Shown piece by piece: positions 20,591-29,839 of a DNA stretch of 64,000 bases. The DNA is from Lachnospiraceae bacterium (GTDB lineage: Bacteria; Bacillota; Clostridia; Lachnospirales; Lachnospiraceae), in NCBI GenBank assembly GCA_015056915.1, contig SVFK01000006.1, positions 1-64,000 of the forward strand, given 5' to 3'. Every line of letters begins with the position of its first letter. Positions within the stretch are counted from its first letter, which is position 1. Below the pieces are notes generated by a model. The model was not told the DNA's origin. It did not search any database and worked only from the letters and a program-made list of their open reading frames with translations. Both the position numbers and the translations under genes were made by a program.

Positions 20591-20833
20591 TTAGATGCTC
20601 TCGTGGAAAGTACGAGAAATAACATCAGCCTGCTGTTCAGGAGTTAACTTAATGAAGTTAACAGCGTATCCGGATACGCGGATAGTAAGCTGAGGGTAAT
20701 TCTCAGGATGTGCCTGAGCGTCTAATAACATATCTCTGTTTAATACATTTACGTTAAGGTGATGACCGCCTTTTACTACGTAGCCATCTAATAAAGATAC
20801 AAGGTTATCAACCTGTGCTGTATTTGCTGCCAT
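20591..20833 (-). CDS. Stand-alone glycyl-radical domain of pyruvate formate-lyase (80 aa)
   Basis: [58 protein letters not shown]; own SD AGGAGG. Confidence 0.93.
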   Translation of the reverse strand: MAANTAQVDNLVSLLDGYVVKGGHHLNVNVLNRDMLLDAQAHPENYPQLTIRVSGYAVNFIKLTPEQQADVISRTFHESI

Positions 20834-20848
20834 GATTTATTCCTCCTA

Positions 20849-21052
20849 TTATTGATAATCGTCTAAACCCTGTTCAAGGGTGGGTACACTGCAGGCTAAC
20901 GGTGTTCTGGAACAATCCGTACAGCCCATTGTCTGAACGTTCTTTGATTGTTTTTCTGTGGCATCGAAATCAACATTTACATGTCCGACTCCGTTTGCAA
21001 TACCGGAATCCAGCATTTTTACAAGATCTTCAATCATTGTTTTTTCGTCCAT
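20849..21052 (-). CDS. Small Cys-containing protein (67 aa) resembling the N-terminal half of the PFL glycyl-radical domain
   Basis: IEDLVKMLDSGIANGVGHVNVDFD aligns to [24 protein letters not shown] of the next ORF, then GCTDCSRTPLACSV; no RVSGYA loop. Own SD AAAGGA. Confidence 0.75.
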   Translation of the reverse strand: MDEKTMIEDLVKMLDSGIANGVGHVNVDFDATEKQSKNVQTMGCTDCSRTPLACSVPTLEQGLDDYQ

Positions 21053-21073
21053 GGTGTGTCCTTTCTAAACTTA

Positions 21074-23113
21074 CTAGTTATTCAGATCAAGCTCGATATC
21101 GCCTGCGAATACTGCATCTTCCTTACCGAGTGCTCCGGGGATGATGGTGAAGGTATTGGAAATACCGTCCTGTGCATCCTTGAAAGGAAGCTTGGATACA
21201 GAAGCAAGAGATGCTACTGCACCGTGGGTATCACGACCGTGCATAGGATTAGCACCGGGAGCGAAAGGCTGACCTTTCTTACGTCCATCAGGAGTATTAC
21301 CGGTAGCCTTACCATAGGTAACGTTAGAGGTAATGGTCAGGATGGAGGTGGTAGGAACACCGTTTCTGTAGGTGTGATGTCTTCTGATAGCGGTCATGAA
21401 CTTATGAACGATATCCTGAGCGATATCATCTACGCGGTCATCGTCGTTACCATACTTAGGGAAGTCACCGGTGGTCTTGAAGTCAACGATAACGCCGTCT
21501 TCATCACGAATAACTTCAACCTTAGCATACTTAATAGCAGATAAGGAGTCAGCTACGATGGACAGACCTGCAACACCTGTTGCGAAGTATCTCTTAACAT
21601 CTCTGTCATGAAGAGCCATCTCTGCTCTCTCGTAGCAGTACTTGTCATGCATGTAGTGGATGATGTTCAGAGTATTAACATAAACATCTGCCTGCCACTC
21701 GATCATATCCATAAACTTGTCATATACATCATTGTATTCAAGAACGTCACCTTCAACAGCGCGGTACTTAGGACCAACCTGCTTCTTGGTTACTTCGTCA
21801 ACACCACCGTTCAAAGCGTACAGCAAGCACTTAGCAAGGTTTGCACGAGCGCCGAAGAACTGCATTTCCTTACCGATTACCATGGAGGATACACAACAAG
21901 CGATACCGTAATCATCACCGTGGGATACTCTCATCAGGTCGTCGTTCTCATACTGGATGGAAGAGGTCAGGATAGACATCTTTGCACAGTATTTCTTCCA
22001 AGCTTCAGGAAGTCTGGTGGACCAAAGTACAGTAAGGTTAGGCTCAGGAGATGCACCTAAGTTGGTCAGGGTGTGCAGATAACGGAAGCTCATTCTGGTA
22101 ACCAGAGGTCTGCCGTCAACGCCAACACCAGCCAGAGACTCGGTTACCCATACAGGGTCACCAGCGAAGATCTGGTTGTACTCAGGTGTACGAGCAAATT
22201 TGATAAGACGTAACTTCATGATGAAGTGGTCAACAAATTCCTGAATCTGCTCTTCGGTAAAAGTACCGTTAGCTAAGTCTCTCTCTGCATAAACATCAAG
22301 GAAGGTAGAAGTACGTCCAAGGGACATAGCAGCACCGTTCTGCTCCTTAACTGCACACAGATATCCGAAGTAAGTAGCCTGAATGGCTTCCTGTACGTTA
22401 GAAGCGGGCTTGGAGATGTCACAGCCATAGGAAGCTGCCATTTCCTTCATCTGCTTCAGAGCAACAATCTGCTCGGAGATTTCTTCACGAAGACGGATAA
22501 CATCATCAGTCATTACACGACCGGTGGAATCCTTCTGCTCAAGCTTATCCTCAATCAGTCTGTCAATACCATACAGAGCAACACGTCTGTAATCGCCGAT
22601 GATACGTCCGCGTCCGTAAGCATCAGGAAGACCTGTAATAATGTGAGAAGAACGGCAAGCTCTCATCTCTGCATTATATGCATCGAAACAACCTGCGTTG
22701 TGTGTCTTTCTGTGAGTAGAGAAAAATTCGCTGATCTCAGGATCAACTTCATATCCGTTATCGGAGCAAGCTTTCTCAGCCATTCTGATACCGCCGTAAG
22801 GCTGTAAGGAACGCTTGAAAGGCTTGTCAGTCTGGAAACCTACGATGGTCTCCTTGCTCTTGTCTAAATAGCCGGGGCCGTGAGATACGATAGTAGAAAC
22901 AACCTTGGTATCCATATCAAGAACACCGCCTGCTTCTCTTTCCTTCTTCTGTAACTCAAGTACCTGTGCCCACAAATCCTTTGTGTTCTGTGTAGCGTCA
23001 GCTAAGAAACTTTCATCACCGTCATAAGGATGATAGTTCTTCTGGATGAAGTCACGAACGTTAACTTCTTTTTCCCATTTGCCGCCTACAAAATCTTTCC
23101 ATTCTGGTCTCAT
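21074..23113 (-). CDS. Pyruvate formate-lyase core lacking the C-terminal glycyl-radical domain
   Basis: 679 aa from MRPEWKDF; active-site [30 protein letters not shown]; stops after [33 protein letters not shown]. Confidence 0.95.
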   Translation of the reverse strand: MRPEWKDFVGGKWEKEVNVRDFIQKNYHPYDGDESFLADATQNTKDLWAQVLELQKKEREAGGVLDMDTKVVSTIVSHGPGYLDKSKETIVGFQTDKPFKRSLQPYGGIRMAEKACSDNGYEVDPEISEFFSTHRKTHNAGCFDAYNAEMRACRSSHIITGLPDAYGRGRIIGDYRRVALYGIDRLIEDKLEQKDSTGRVMTDDVIRLREEISEQIVALKQMKEMAASYGCDISKPASNVQEAIQATYFGYLCAVKEQNGAAMSLGRTSTFLDVYAERDLANGTFTEEQIQEFVDHFIMKLRLIKFARTPEYNQIFAGDPVWVTESLAGVGVDGRPLVTRMSFRYLHTLTNLGASPEPNLTVLWSTRLPEAWKKYCAKMSILTSSIQYENDDLMRVSHGDDYGIACCVSSMVIGKEMQFFGARANLAKCLLYALNGGVDEVTKKQVGPKYRAVEGDVLEYNDVYDKFMDMIEWQADVYVNTLNIIHYMHDKYCYERAEMALHDRDVKRYFATGVAGLSIVADSLSAIKYAKVEVIRDEDGVIVDFKTTGDFPKYGNDDDRVDDIAQDIVHKFMTAIRRHHTYRNGVPTTSILTITSNVTYGKATGNTPDGRKKGQPFAPGANPMHGRDTHGAVASLASVSKLPFKDAQDGISNTFTIIPGALGKEDAVFAGDIELDLNN

Positions 23114-23205
23114 TTTGAAATAGCCTCCTATAAAATTTGAATTAGTATAATAAGTTTTAAGCGCCGCCTTGGGCAACGCCTTAGTGCCTTCTAATCCTTA
23201 GCTTC

Positions 23206-23234
23206 ATTATATGAAAAACAAAGTTTGGAGTCAA
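23206..23234 (-). promoter_or_regulatory. Predicted sigma-A promoter of the pfl operon
   Basis: On - strand TTGACT, 17-bp spacer, TATAAT. Confidence 0.75.
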
Positions 23235-23391
23235 GGTCGGTAGTGTACTTTTTTCTATACAAAGTCAGTGTGAATAAGGGTTTTTGGCAAAAAAAACAAG
23301 AAATTTATAAAGATTTATGAATTTGGAATGGCTTGTCAGATTTTGGGGAGTATGCTAGTATAAAGAAAGAAGTTTAGAAAGGAGAAAGAAC

Positions 23392-23583
23392 ATGGGCAAA
23401 ATAACAAAGGATATGACAATCGGAGAAATTCTGCGTACCAATCCCAATGTGGCACCTGTTTTGTTAAATGCAGGTATGCATTGTCTGGGATGTCCTTCTG
23501 CACAGGGTGAATCCTTAGAAGAAGCGGCTATGGTACATGGTATAGATGTTGATGCGCTTATGGCAGCTATCGAGGCAGTATAA
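23392..23583 (+). CDS. DUF1858 domain protein
   Basis: [45 protein letters not shown]. Confidence 0.9.
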   Translation: MGKITKDMTIGEILRTNPNVAPVLLNAGMHCLGCPSAQGESLEEAAMVHGIDVDALMAAIEAV

Positions 23584-23602
23584 AAAGTGTGAGACTGCAT
23601 GC

Positions 23603-23635
23603 AAAAAGCTTCCCTTTATCGGGGAAGCTTTTTTT
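23603..23635 (+). terminator. Terminator after DUF1858 gene
   Basis: AAAAAGCTTCCC-loop-GGGAAGCTTTTTTT. Confidence 0.85.
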
Positions 23636-23669
23636 GATTCCTATTTTATCAAATATCATCAGCCTTGAA

Positions 23670-24398
23670 TCAATTGGCACCGCTTAAAGACTGCAATGCG
23701 TTTTCTGCAACTAATGGTTTAAAGTGCTCTTCGAGATATACATGATTCATGGAAGAGGAACGCTGCAAGCTACCGTATTCCGAAAGACAGAAGCAAACAC
23801 GGTCAAAGGCTGCTTTGTCCGCTGTGCCCTGTGTTAATACCAGTAAATACTTACCACTCTTTTCATCTTTATATAATGCACTTTGTCCTTGGTAATAGTG
23901 TCCAACGATGCCGGCAGCATTCATGACCTGTTGCAGAGAATCCATATGGAAAATCCGCATAGGGGAGTTGCTCTCCTCCTTGGCAGGGGTTTCTGCTGCA
24001 GCGGTGGCACGACCACTGTGCTTACCGGAGTCCTGAAGCCTACGGAACAGGTCGGCTATTTCATCGGAGCTGCCTTCTTCCTCGTAGTAATCATCTTCAT
24101 CCTCGGTAACGGAAGGTGCAAAACGTGAAAAACGGGTATCCAGCTCTTCGGGGTCTTCCACCTTGGTAATAATCAGAACAATGCATTCTGAATTGAGCGG
24201 CACGGCTTCAATCATTAAGGGAATATCTTCTGCTTCAAATCCAAATTCAAAATTTGCCTGCTGCATCATATCACGAAAAAGATTTTTGGCTTTTTCGGTA
24301 CCGTATGCTAATTCACTTATTTTTAATTCACGACTTGCCAGATCTTCTCTGGTAAGTGTACAACGAATCTGATTTTCATTTATTTTTTCTATCTTCAT
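23670..24398 (-). CDS. mecA: Adaptor protein MecA
   Basis: MKIEKINENQIRCTLTREDLASRELKISEL...; acidic linker; C-terminal MecA domain. Confidence 0.88.
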   Translation of the reverse strand: MKIEKINENQIRCTLTREDLASRELKISELAYGTEKAKNLFRDMMQQANFEFGFEAEDIPLMIEAVPLNSECIVLIITKVEDPEELDTRFSRFAPSVTEDEDDYYEEEGSSDEIADLFRRLQDSGKHSGRATAAAETPAKEESNSPMRIFHMDSLQQVMNAAGIVGHYYQGQSALYKDEKSGKYLLVLTQGTADKAAFDRVCFCLSEYGSLQRSSSMNHVYLEEHFKPLVAENALQSLSGAN

Positions 24399-24567
24399 AC
24401 AACAACCCTTCCTTTCTGCATCTGTAGATGCCAAGTGGTGTGTAATCATCAAGGCTGTAGAAAAATTTGATTAAAAGTATCTTATACTTTCACCTCTTTT
24501 TAGTCAATAGACACAGAAGCAGTTTAATAAAAAATTATGAAATTTATGCTTCTTTTACAAAGTGCCT

Positions 24568-24596
24568 TGCCAAAATAAGGTATTTCGATTATAATG
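24568..24596 (+). promoter_or_regulatory. Predicted strong sigma-A promoter
   Basis: TTGCCA (24568-24573), 17-bp spacer, TATAAT (24591-24596). Confidence 0.75.
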
Positions 24597-24601
24597 CACT
24601 T

Positions 24602-24894
24602 GTAAATGCCTTCGCAACCTAAGTACGGGAAGGAGGCAGACAGTCTTGATTTCTGGTTGATTTGTCGGGAACAGTTCGTTCCGATTCATCCTTTATTTTA
24701 TGTTATCTTTCTAAAAACATTATATCATATTATATGGCAAATTTGTATCCTATGATATACATTTAAGGATGTCTTACAAGCATATACGTGCTTGTTCATA
24801 GTAATTCAACTAATACTTTTCACATTTATAATTCAAATTAAACATGATTCATTTAGGTTTTTTTAACCATTTTAGTACTGTCGAAGGCATTTGC
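24602..24894 (+). ncRNA. Candidate structured RNA or long structured 5' leader
   Basis: Expected start site at about 24603 coincides with one arm of a 13-bp long-range helix GTAAATGCCTTCG/CGAAGGCATTTGC (one G-U); internal hairpin CAAGCA-TATACG-TGCTTG (24777-24794) and TCGGGAAC/GTTCCGA. Confidence 0.45.
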
Positions 24895-24989
24895 TTTATC
24901 CTGAATTTGTTGGCAGAACACAAGCCTTTAGGGAGATTGATATATCACAGATTCTTTTGGTCCGAGGCTTGTGGACGGAGGAAATAACC

Positions 24990-25223
24990 ATGAAAGGAGA
25001 TTATGCAAAAGAAAGAAAACCGATGCAAACCAGAGCCAGATTGTCATCTTATCTGGAAGGACTGCAGAAATCGGGCGTTGAATTTTTTATTGACGGAGAA
25101 GCTGTGCTTCCCCGTGATATTATGCAGCGAACGGTACAAGAGCAGTATGCGTATATGGCAGATTATGTTCTGGGAGAAAACGGAAAAGTGCAGCAGGTCC
25201 GCTTTGACAGAGTGGAGCTGTAA
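24990..25223 (+). CDS. Small protein of unknown function
   Basis: 77 aa from MKGDYAKERKPMQTRARLSSYLEGLQKSGVEFF after GGAGG; part of ORF 24891-25223. Confidence 0.6.
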   Translation: MKGDYAKERKPMQTRARLSSYLEGLQKSGVEFFIDGEAVLPRDIMQRTVQEQYAYMADYVLGENGKVQQVRFDRVEL

Positions 25224-25334
25224 GCGGCATGCTTAACCATACACAGGATTGCCTCTTATGCAGGTACATGCCGTACAGTAAAAGCTGGAAATTTGTCAAA
25301 TTTGGTAATGACGGCACAAGCTTAGTGTGTTAGA

Positions 25335-25384
25335 ATGTAACTGTTCGGTTAATGAACGACTTCGGTCTAATCGAACAGTTACAT
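25335..25384 (+). other. Long hairpin with internal UUCG hairpin
   Basis: ATGTAACTGTTCG (25335-25347) / CGAACAGTTACAT (25372-25384) perfect 13 bp; loop contains GAC-TTCG-GTC. Confidence 0.7.
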
Positions 25385-25427
25385 GACACGATAAAGCGTG
25401 CCTTGTGTGCGCGGATGGGAGCTAATA

Positions 25428-27125
25428 ATGAAGAGAATAATACCTGTTGCTGTAGCGTTGCTTTTAATTCTATTGATTGCGGGCGTTACGGTAGGAAGCT
25501 ATTTGCTCGACAAATACTCTTATAGTAAGGAACGAGCTGATTGGAATGAATATTATCAGGTGTCGGGGAATCAAAGTGCAATTATCTTACAGGATGAGAT
25601 GATTGCGGAAAAAGCGGTAATAAAAGATGGAATGTACTATTTTGACCTGACAACCGTTCATAAATATTTTAATGAGATTTTCTATGTGGATATGACGGAA
25701 AACATTTTGTTGTATACCACAGCAACCGAAATTATACGCTCTAATTTTGGAGAAACCACTTATACTACGCCGGCAGGAACACAGGATGCAGGCTATGTGA
25801 TAAGCTATGTAGAAAACGATGTGGTATATGTGGCAGCTGATTATGTGAAGCAGTATACGAATTATTCTTATGATGTCTATGATTCTCATATTCAAGTATA
25901 TACGGAATGGGGGAGAAAGGAGATAGCAGAAATCAGTAAGGATACGGCAGTGCGCTTAAAGGGTGGTATTAAGAGCCCTATATTGAAGGATTTGACAGCA
26001 GGCGACACTGTGGAGATTCTGGAGCAGATGGATACCTGGAGTAAAGTAAAAACTGCTGATGCTGTGATTGGATATGTGGAGAATAAGCGGTTAAGCAATC
26101 AGACCACAGTACAGGAGACTCCGGTAACGGATTATGTGGCACCGGAATATACTTCGCTGACTATGGAAGGAAAGCTGAGTCTGGGTTGGCATGCAATCGG
26201 TGGAGAAGGCGGTAATTCCACACTGGAGGAAATGGCTGCCGGGGCTCAGGGAATGAATGTAATCGCTCCTACATGGTTTAGCTTAAATGATGAAGAGGGA
26301 AATTTCAGAAGCTTTGGTTCTGCAGATTATGTAAACCGAGCTCATAATATGGGGCTTCAGGTATGGGGTGTTTTAGATGATTTTAATTACAACAATGAGA
26401 CCGGTGCCGGCTTAAGCGTATACAATGTATTGTCATCTACAACAAAGAGACAGAAGCTTGCACAGAATATAACAGATGTGGCCTTAAGTCTGGGGCTGGA
26501 CGGTATTAATCTTGACTTTGAGCGATTGGGTGCAGACAGCGGAGTCCATTTTGTACAGTTTTTGAGAGAATTGTCGATTTTGTGCCGAAGCAATGGCTTG
26601 GTGCTTTCCGTAGACAATTATGTTCCTTTTAACTTTAATGATTACTATCGACTTGATATTCAGGGGCAAGTTGCAGATTATGTGATTATTATGGGTTATG
26701 ACGAACACTGGCATGGAAGCGGAGACCCAGGAAGTGTGGCAAGTATTGATTATGTAACCGGTGGTATTACCAGAACGCTGGAGGAGGTGCCGGCAGGAAA
26801 GGTAATAAATGCATTACCGCTCTATACCATTCTGTGGCGAATTGAAGGTGCTGAGGTTACGGATGAGTATCTGACCTTCAATAATACGGAAGATTTCTTA
26901 AACAGATTAAGTGTGGAGCCGGAATGGCAGGAGAGTACCTGTCAGAATTATGCAGAGTGGACCTCCGGTAGTGTGACCTATAAGATATGGCTTGAGGATA
27001 TGGAATCCTTACGTGTGAAGCTAAGTGTTATGAGTGCAAACGAGATTGGTGGTGTGGCAGTATGGCGCCTGGGCTACGGAACACCGGCTATCTGGGAATT
27101 AATTAGCGCCTATGTCAATTCATAG
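25428..27125 (+). CDS. Membrane-anchored glycoside hydrolase family 18-like protein with SH3-like domain
   Basis: N-terminal TM, SH3-like segment, LDGINLDFERLG GH18-type catalytic motif, YaaH-like C-terminus VWRLGYGTPAIWELI. Confidence 0.85.
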   Translation: MKRIIPVAVALLLILLIAGVTVGSYLLDKYSYSKERADWNEYYQVSGNQSAIILQDEMIAEKAVIKDGMYYFDLTTVHKYFNEIFYVDMTENILLYTTATEIIRSNFGETTYTTPAGTQDAGYVISYVENDVVYVAADYVKQYTNYSYDVYDSHIQVYTEWGRKEIAEISKDTAVRLKGGIKSPILKDLTAGDTVEILEQMDTWSKVKTADAVIGYVENKRLSNQTTVQETPVTDYVAPEYTSLTMEGKLSLGWHAIGGEGGNSTLEEMAAGAQGMNVIAPTWFSLNDEEGNFRSFGSADYVNRAHNMGLQVWGVLDDFNYNNETGAGLSVYNVLSSTTKRQKLAQNITDVALSLGLDGINLDFERLGADSGVHFVQFLRELSILCRSNGLVLSVDNYVPFNFNDYYRLDIQGQVADYVIIMGYDEHWHGSGDPGSVASIDYVTGGITRTLEEVPAGKVINALPLYTILWRIEGAEVTDEYLTFNNTEDFLNRLSVEPEWQESTCQNYAEWTSGSVTYKIWLEDMESLRVKLSVMSANEIGGVAVWRLGYGTPAIWELISAYVNS

Positions 27126-27150
27126 ATGAAACAAGGTAAGCAATAAGAAT

Positions 27151-27174
27151 GGGCTGTCGCAAATGCGACAGCCC
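27151..27174. terminator. Bidirectional terminator
   Basis: GGGCTGTCGC-AAAT-GCGACAGCCC between convergent genes. Confidence 0.8.
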
Positions 27175-27201
27175 GATTTGTTTTTAGTGATTTGTTAAAG
27201 A

Positions 27202-27996
27202 TTAAACTCTTTTCAAAGCACGCTTGCCTAACAGACATACAACAGCAGTACCTAATAACAGGAAGATAGAATTGTTTTCTCCGGTCTTGGGAACATCATC
27301 ATATTCATCTGCGGATACAGCCGGCTGAGTGGTTGCAGGGGCAGAAGGAGTAGTTGAGGGAGTGGTGCTGTAGTATGTAGCATCCGTTAAAATGGTTGCA
27401 TAGCTGATATTGAGTTTACCTTGAGCCACATTGTACATTTCAAAATGTACGCGACCATCATCAGTCTTTCTGATTACATGATCTACAGTACCGTCTGCGG
27501 TTGCACTACCGGTGGATTGTGCCATGGTATCAATAAAGGTTAAATCGTTCACATTGCCGTGGAAGCTTGCAGCGGCAAAATCATACAGATAAGCATCGTT
27601 TACATCGCCGGTAACAGCAGCACTGGAACCGCTGAGAACATAGCACTGATCCACACCCTTGGTGCTTACAACAGCGGAGGAATTCTGCGCTACAGTCAGA
27701 TTGCTCAGCTTAACGCCAACTTCTATGTTGAGATGAGGTGCATATCCGTTGTTGTCTACTACGATTACATCGCCGTCCTTAATTAAATCATGCAGATACA
27801 TAAGGTTGTGGTGGGTTGCGGAATCGTTCCAACCGCCGGTCTGGTATCGCCAGTCCTGAACATCGGTGACATACTTGATATAGTAGGTTACGGGCTCGTC
27901 TGCGGAAGCTGTCATCGCATTGACACCGGGAAGTAGTGCGCAGATCGCCGTTGCGGTCAGTAGTGCTACAAATTTTTTCAGTCTGTTCATTTTCAT
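27202..27996 (-). CDS. Secreted cell-wall-sorted protein with VPKTGE sorting signal
   Basis: N-terminal signal peptide; Ser/Thr/Pro-rich linker; C-terminal VPKTGENNSIFLLLGTAVVCLLGKRALKRV. Confidence 0.8.
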   Translation of the reverse strand: MKMNRLKKFVALLTATAICALLPGVNAMTASADEPVTYYIKYVTDVQDWRYQTGGWNDSATHHNLMYLHDLIKDGDVIVVDNNGYAPHLNIEVGVKLSNLTVAQNSSAVVSTKGVDQCYVLSGSSAAVTGDVNDAYLYDFAAASFHGNVNDLTFIDTMAQSTGSATADGTVDHVIRKTDDGRVHFEMYNVAQGKLNISYATILTDATYYSTTPSTTPSAPATTQPAVSADEYDDVPKTGENNSIFLLLGTAVVCLLGKRALKRV

Positions 27997-28008
27997 AATG
28001 AAACCCTC

Positions 28009-28920
28009 CTAGTTTGTTGTTTGCAAGTCATCCTGTACGGGCAGGTAGTTGTCACCGCTTTCGACTTCCTTGGCCACCACCACAAATCTTCCCTGCTCTA
28101 CGTGGTATACACATGTGGACAGGGTGAGGAAGTGATCGCCGAATTCGGCGGTAACACCGGTATCGTATAGGGATAATTTTTTAATATTGTTATAAAAGTC
28201 ATCAAATTCTTCCTGTGTGTCTGCCTGGAAAAATTTGTAGAACTTAAATACCTGGTCGCTTTTCTTGTATACCTGAGAACGGAATACGGCGATTACCTCG
28301 TAATTGCGTTGGCATTCTTCGGTATATAGGACGATTTGTTTGTGATGCTCGTAATAATCCTTGTCTTCATAATCTGTCAGATTGCCAAACATTGCACCGG
28401 AACGCATGTTGTGTCCGTGGATAATCAGATTAGTGCTTAACGGTTCTAAGGAGCTGTCAGTATCCAGAATCAGGCAACCGTTTTGATTGTCAGAGCCATC
28501 GAAATCCCGATAGAGATAATAGTTTTCATCGCGTGGTGTCCACATAACCGGATAATCGATAGTAGTGTCCGGAATCTGAATCCAGGCGGCCATATCCCCG
28601 TTGGCTTCAAAAGCTTCTGTATAAGGGTTGGGCACGCGCATATCCGGTGTGGGTGCGGGTGTTTCGTCAGGCTCCGGTGAAGGAGTAGCCGTATCGTTGT
28701 CTGTAAAGATGACCGGCTCCGGTGTGGGAGCAGTGGTCTCTATGTCGTCCTCCGATGTGGGAATCTCAGCCGGGGCGGGCGAAGGCTGTAATGCTTCTAT
28801 GGTTTCCAGAGTGTGCCTGTTGTCAAGAGATTGGCGAAGCAGTAATATTCCGGCAGCAACCAGACAACCTACGGCAATAATTGTAAGTAAAATTGAAATA
28901 AGTTTCTTCTTTTTTTCCAT
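28009..28920 (-). CDS. srtB: Class B sortase
   Basis: IPDTTIDYPVMW, LIIHGHNM, FLTLSTCVY catalytic Cys, RFVVVAKEV; start at MEKKKKLISI. Confidence 0.9.
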   Translation of the reverse strand: MEKKKKLISILLTIIAVGCLVAAGILLLRQSLDNRHTLETIEALQPSPAPAEIPTSEDDIETTAPTPEPVIFTDNDTATPSPEPDETPAPTPDMRVPNPYTEAFEANGDMAAWIQIPDTTIDYPVMWTPRDENYYLYRDFDGSDNQNGCLILDTDSSLEPLSTNLIIHGHNMRSGAMFGNLTDYEDKDYYEHHKQIVLYTEECQRNYEVIAVFRSQVYKKSDQVFKFYKFFQADTQEEFDDFYNNIKKLSLYDTGVTAEFGDHFLTLSTCVYHVEQGRFVVVAKEVESGDNYLPVQDDLQTTN

Positions 28921-29068
28921 ATTCCTATTATACGTCAGAAAAAGAGTCCCATGCAACTGTTTTAGAGGGATAATTTTTAAAAAATTCTTAATTTTTTGGA
29001 AAAGATAGAAAGTTATTGCTGTGACTCTTATGCGCATATAATGCTACAAAAAAGAAAAGAAATAAGCT

Positions 29069-29770
29069 ATGAATAAGAAACAACATAAGGTAATGACAAT
29101 CATTATGGGAATATTGTTGGTGGTTTCCATGCTTTTCATAGGAAAAGAGACTGCCTCCTATGTAGGAAGCGCCAGCATAAAGATACAGCAGCCCTGTGTG
29201 GTAATTGATGCGGGGCATGGCGGAGAAGACCCGGGAAAGGTCGGAATCAATGGTGCGCTGGAAAAGGATATTAATCTGCAAATAGCCCTTTTGGTAAAGC
29301 AATATCTGGAGCAGAATGATATAAGAGTCGTGATGACCAGAGAGGATGAGAATAGCTTGAATGATGCCAATGCATCCAACAAAAAGGTGCAGGATATGAA
29401 ACGTAGGATTGCCCTGATTGAAGAGGCGGCACCCTTACTTACAGTGAGTATTCATCAAAACAGCTATCCTGAAGAATATGTACATGGTGCGCAGGTGTTT
29501 TACTATGAGGGAAGCACTCAGGGGAAACAACTGGCAGAAGTGATACAGAACCAGTTTGTCAAAAGAGTTGACCCTGAAAACAAGCGCCAGATTAAGGCTA
29601 ATGACAGCTATTATTTGTTAAAGAAGACTCAGACTCCCATTGTTATTGTGGAAAGTGGGTTTCTTTCCAATCAGGCGGAAGCGGAAAAACTCTGTACAAG
29701 AGAGTATCAGGAACGAACTGCATGGGCTATTCATATGGGCATCCTGCAATACTTAAACGGCAGTGATTAA
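29069..29770 (+). CDS. cwlD: N-acetylmuramoyl-L-alanine amidase (CwlD-like)
   Basis: VVIDAGHGGEDPGKVGINGALEKDINLQIA...SIHQNSY...VESGFLSNQAEAEKL. Confidence 0.88.
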   Translation: MNKKQHKVMTIIMGILLVVSMLFIGKETASYVGSASIKIQQPCVVIDAGHGGEDPGKVGINGALEKDINLQIALLVKQYLEQNDIRVVMTREDENSLNDANASNKKVQDMKRRIALIEEAAPLLTVSIHQNSYPEEYVHGAQVFYYEGSTQGKQLAEVIQNQFVKRVDPENKRQIKANDSYYLLKKTQTPIVIVESGFLSNQAEAEKLCTREYQERTAWAIHMGILQYLNGSD

Positions 29771-29839
29771 TTTCTTTCATTTTTGCGGAAAATGTGATAT
29801 ACTAACTAAAGTATACAGATTGATAGAAGGTGCTGTTAG

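Noticed and set aside
20834-21073. The pfl split as a simple frameshift or sequencing error
   Set aside because: Each of the three ORFs has its own start codon and Shine-Dalgarno sequence. The 67-aa ORF duplicates rather than continues the radical-domain sequence, so no single indel would restore one protein.
20948-22060. Antisense ORFs (20948-21544, 21608-22060) over the pfl genes
   Set aside because: Low-complexity translations opposite a conserved coding region; no homology-like signature.
24627-24639. GGAAGGAGGCAG resembling the SRP RNA GGAAGGAAGCAG motif
   Set aside because: Flanking helix expected for SRP domain IV is not present and the rest of the region does not match SRP RNA.
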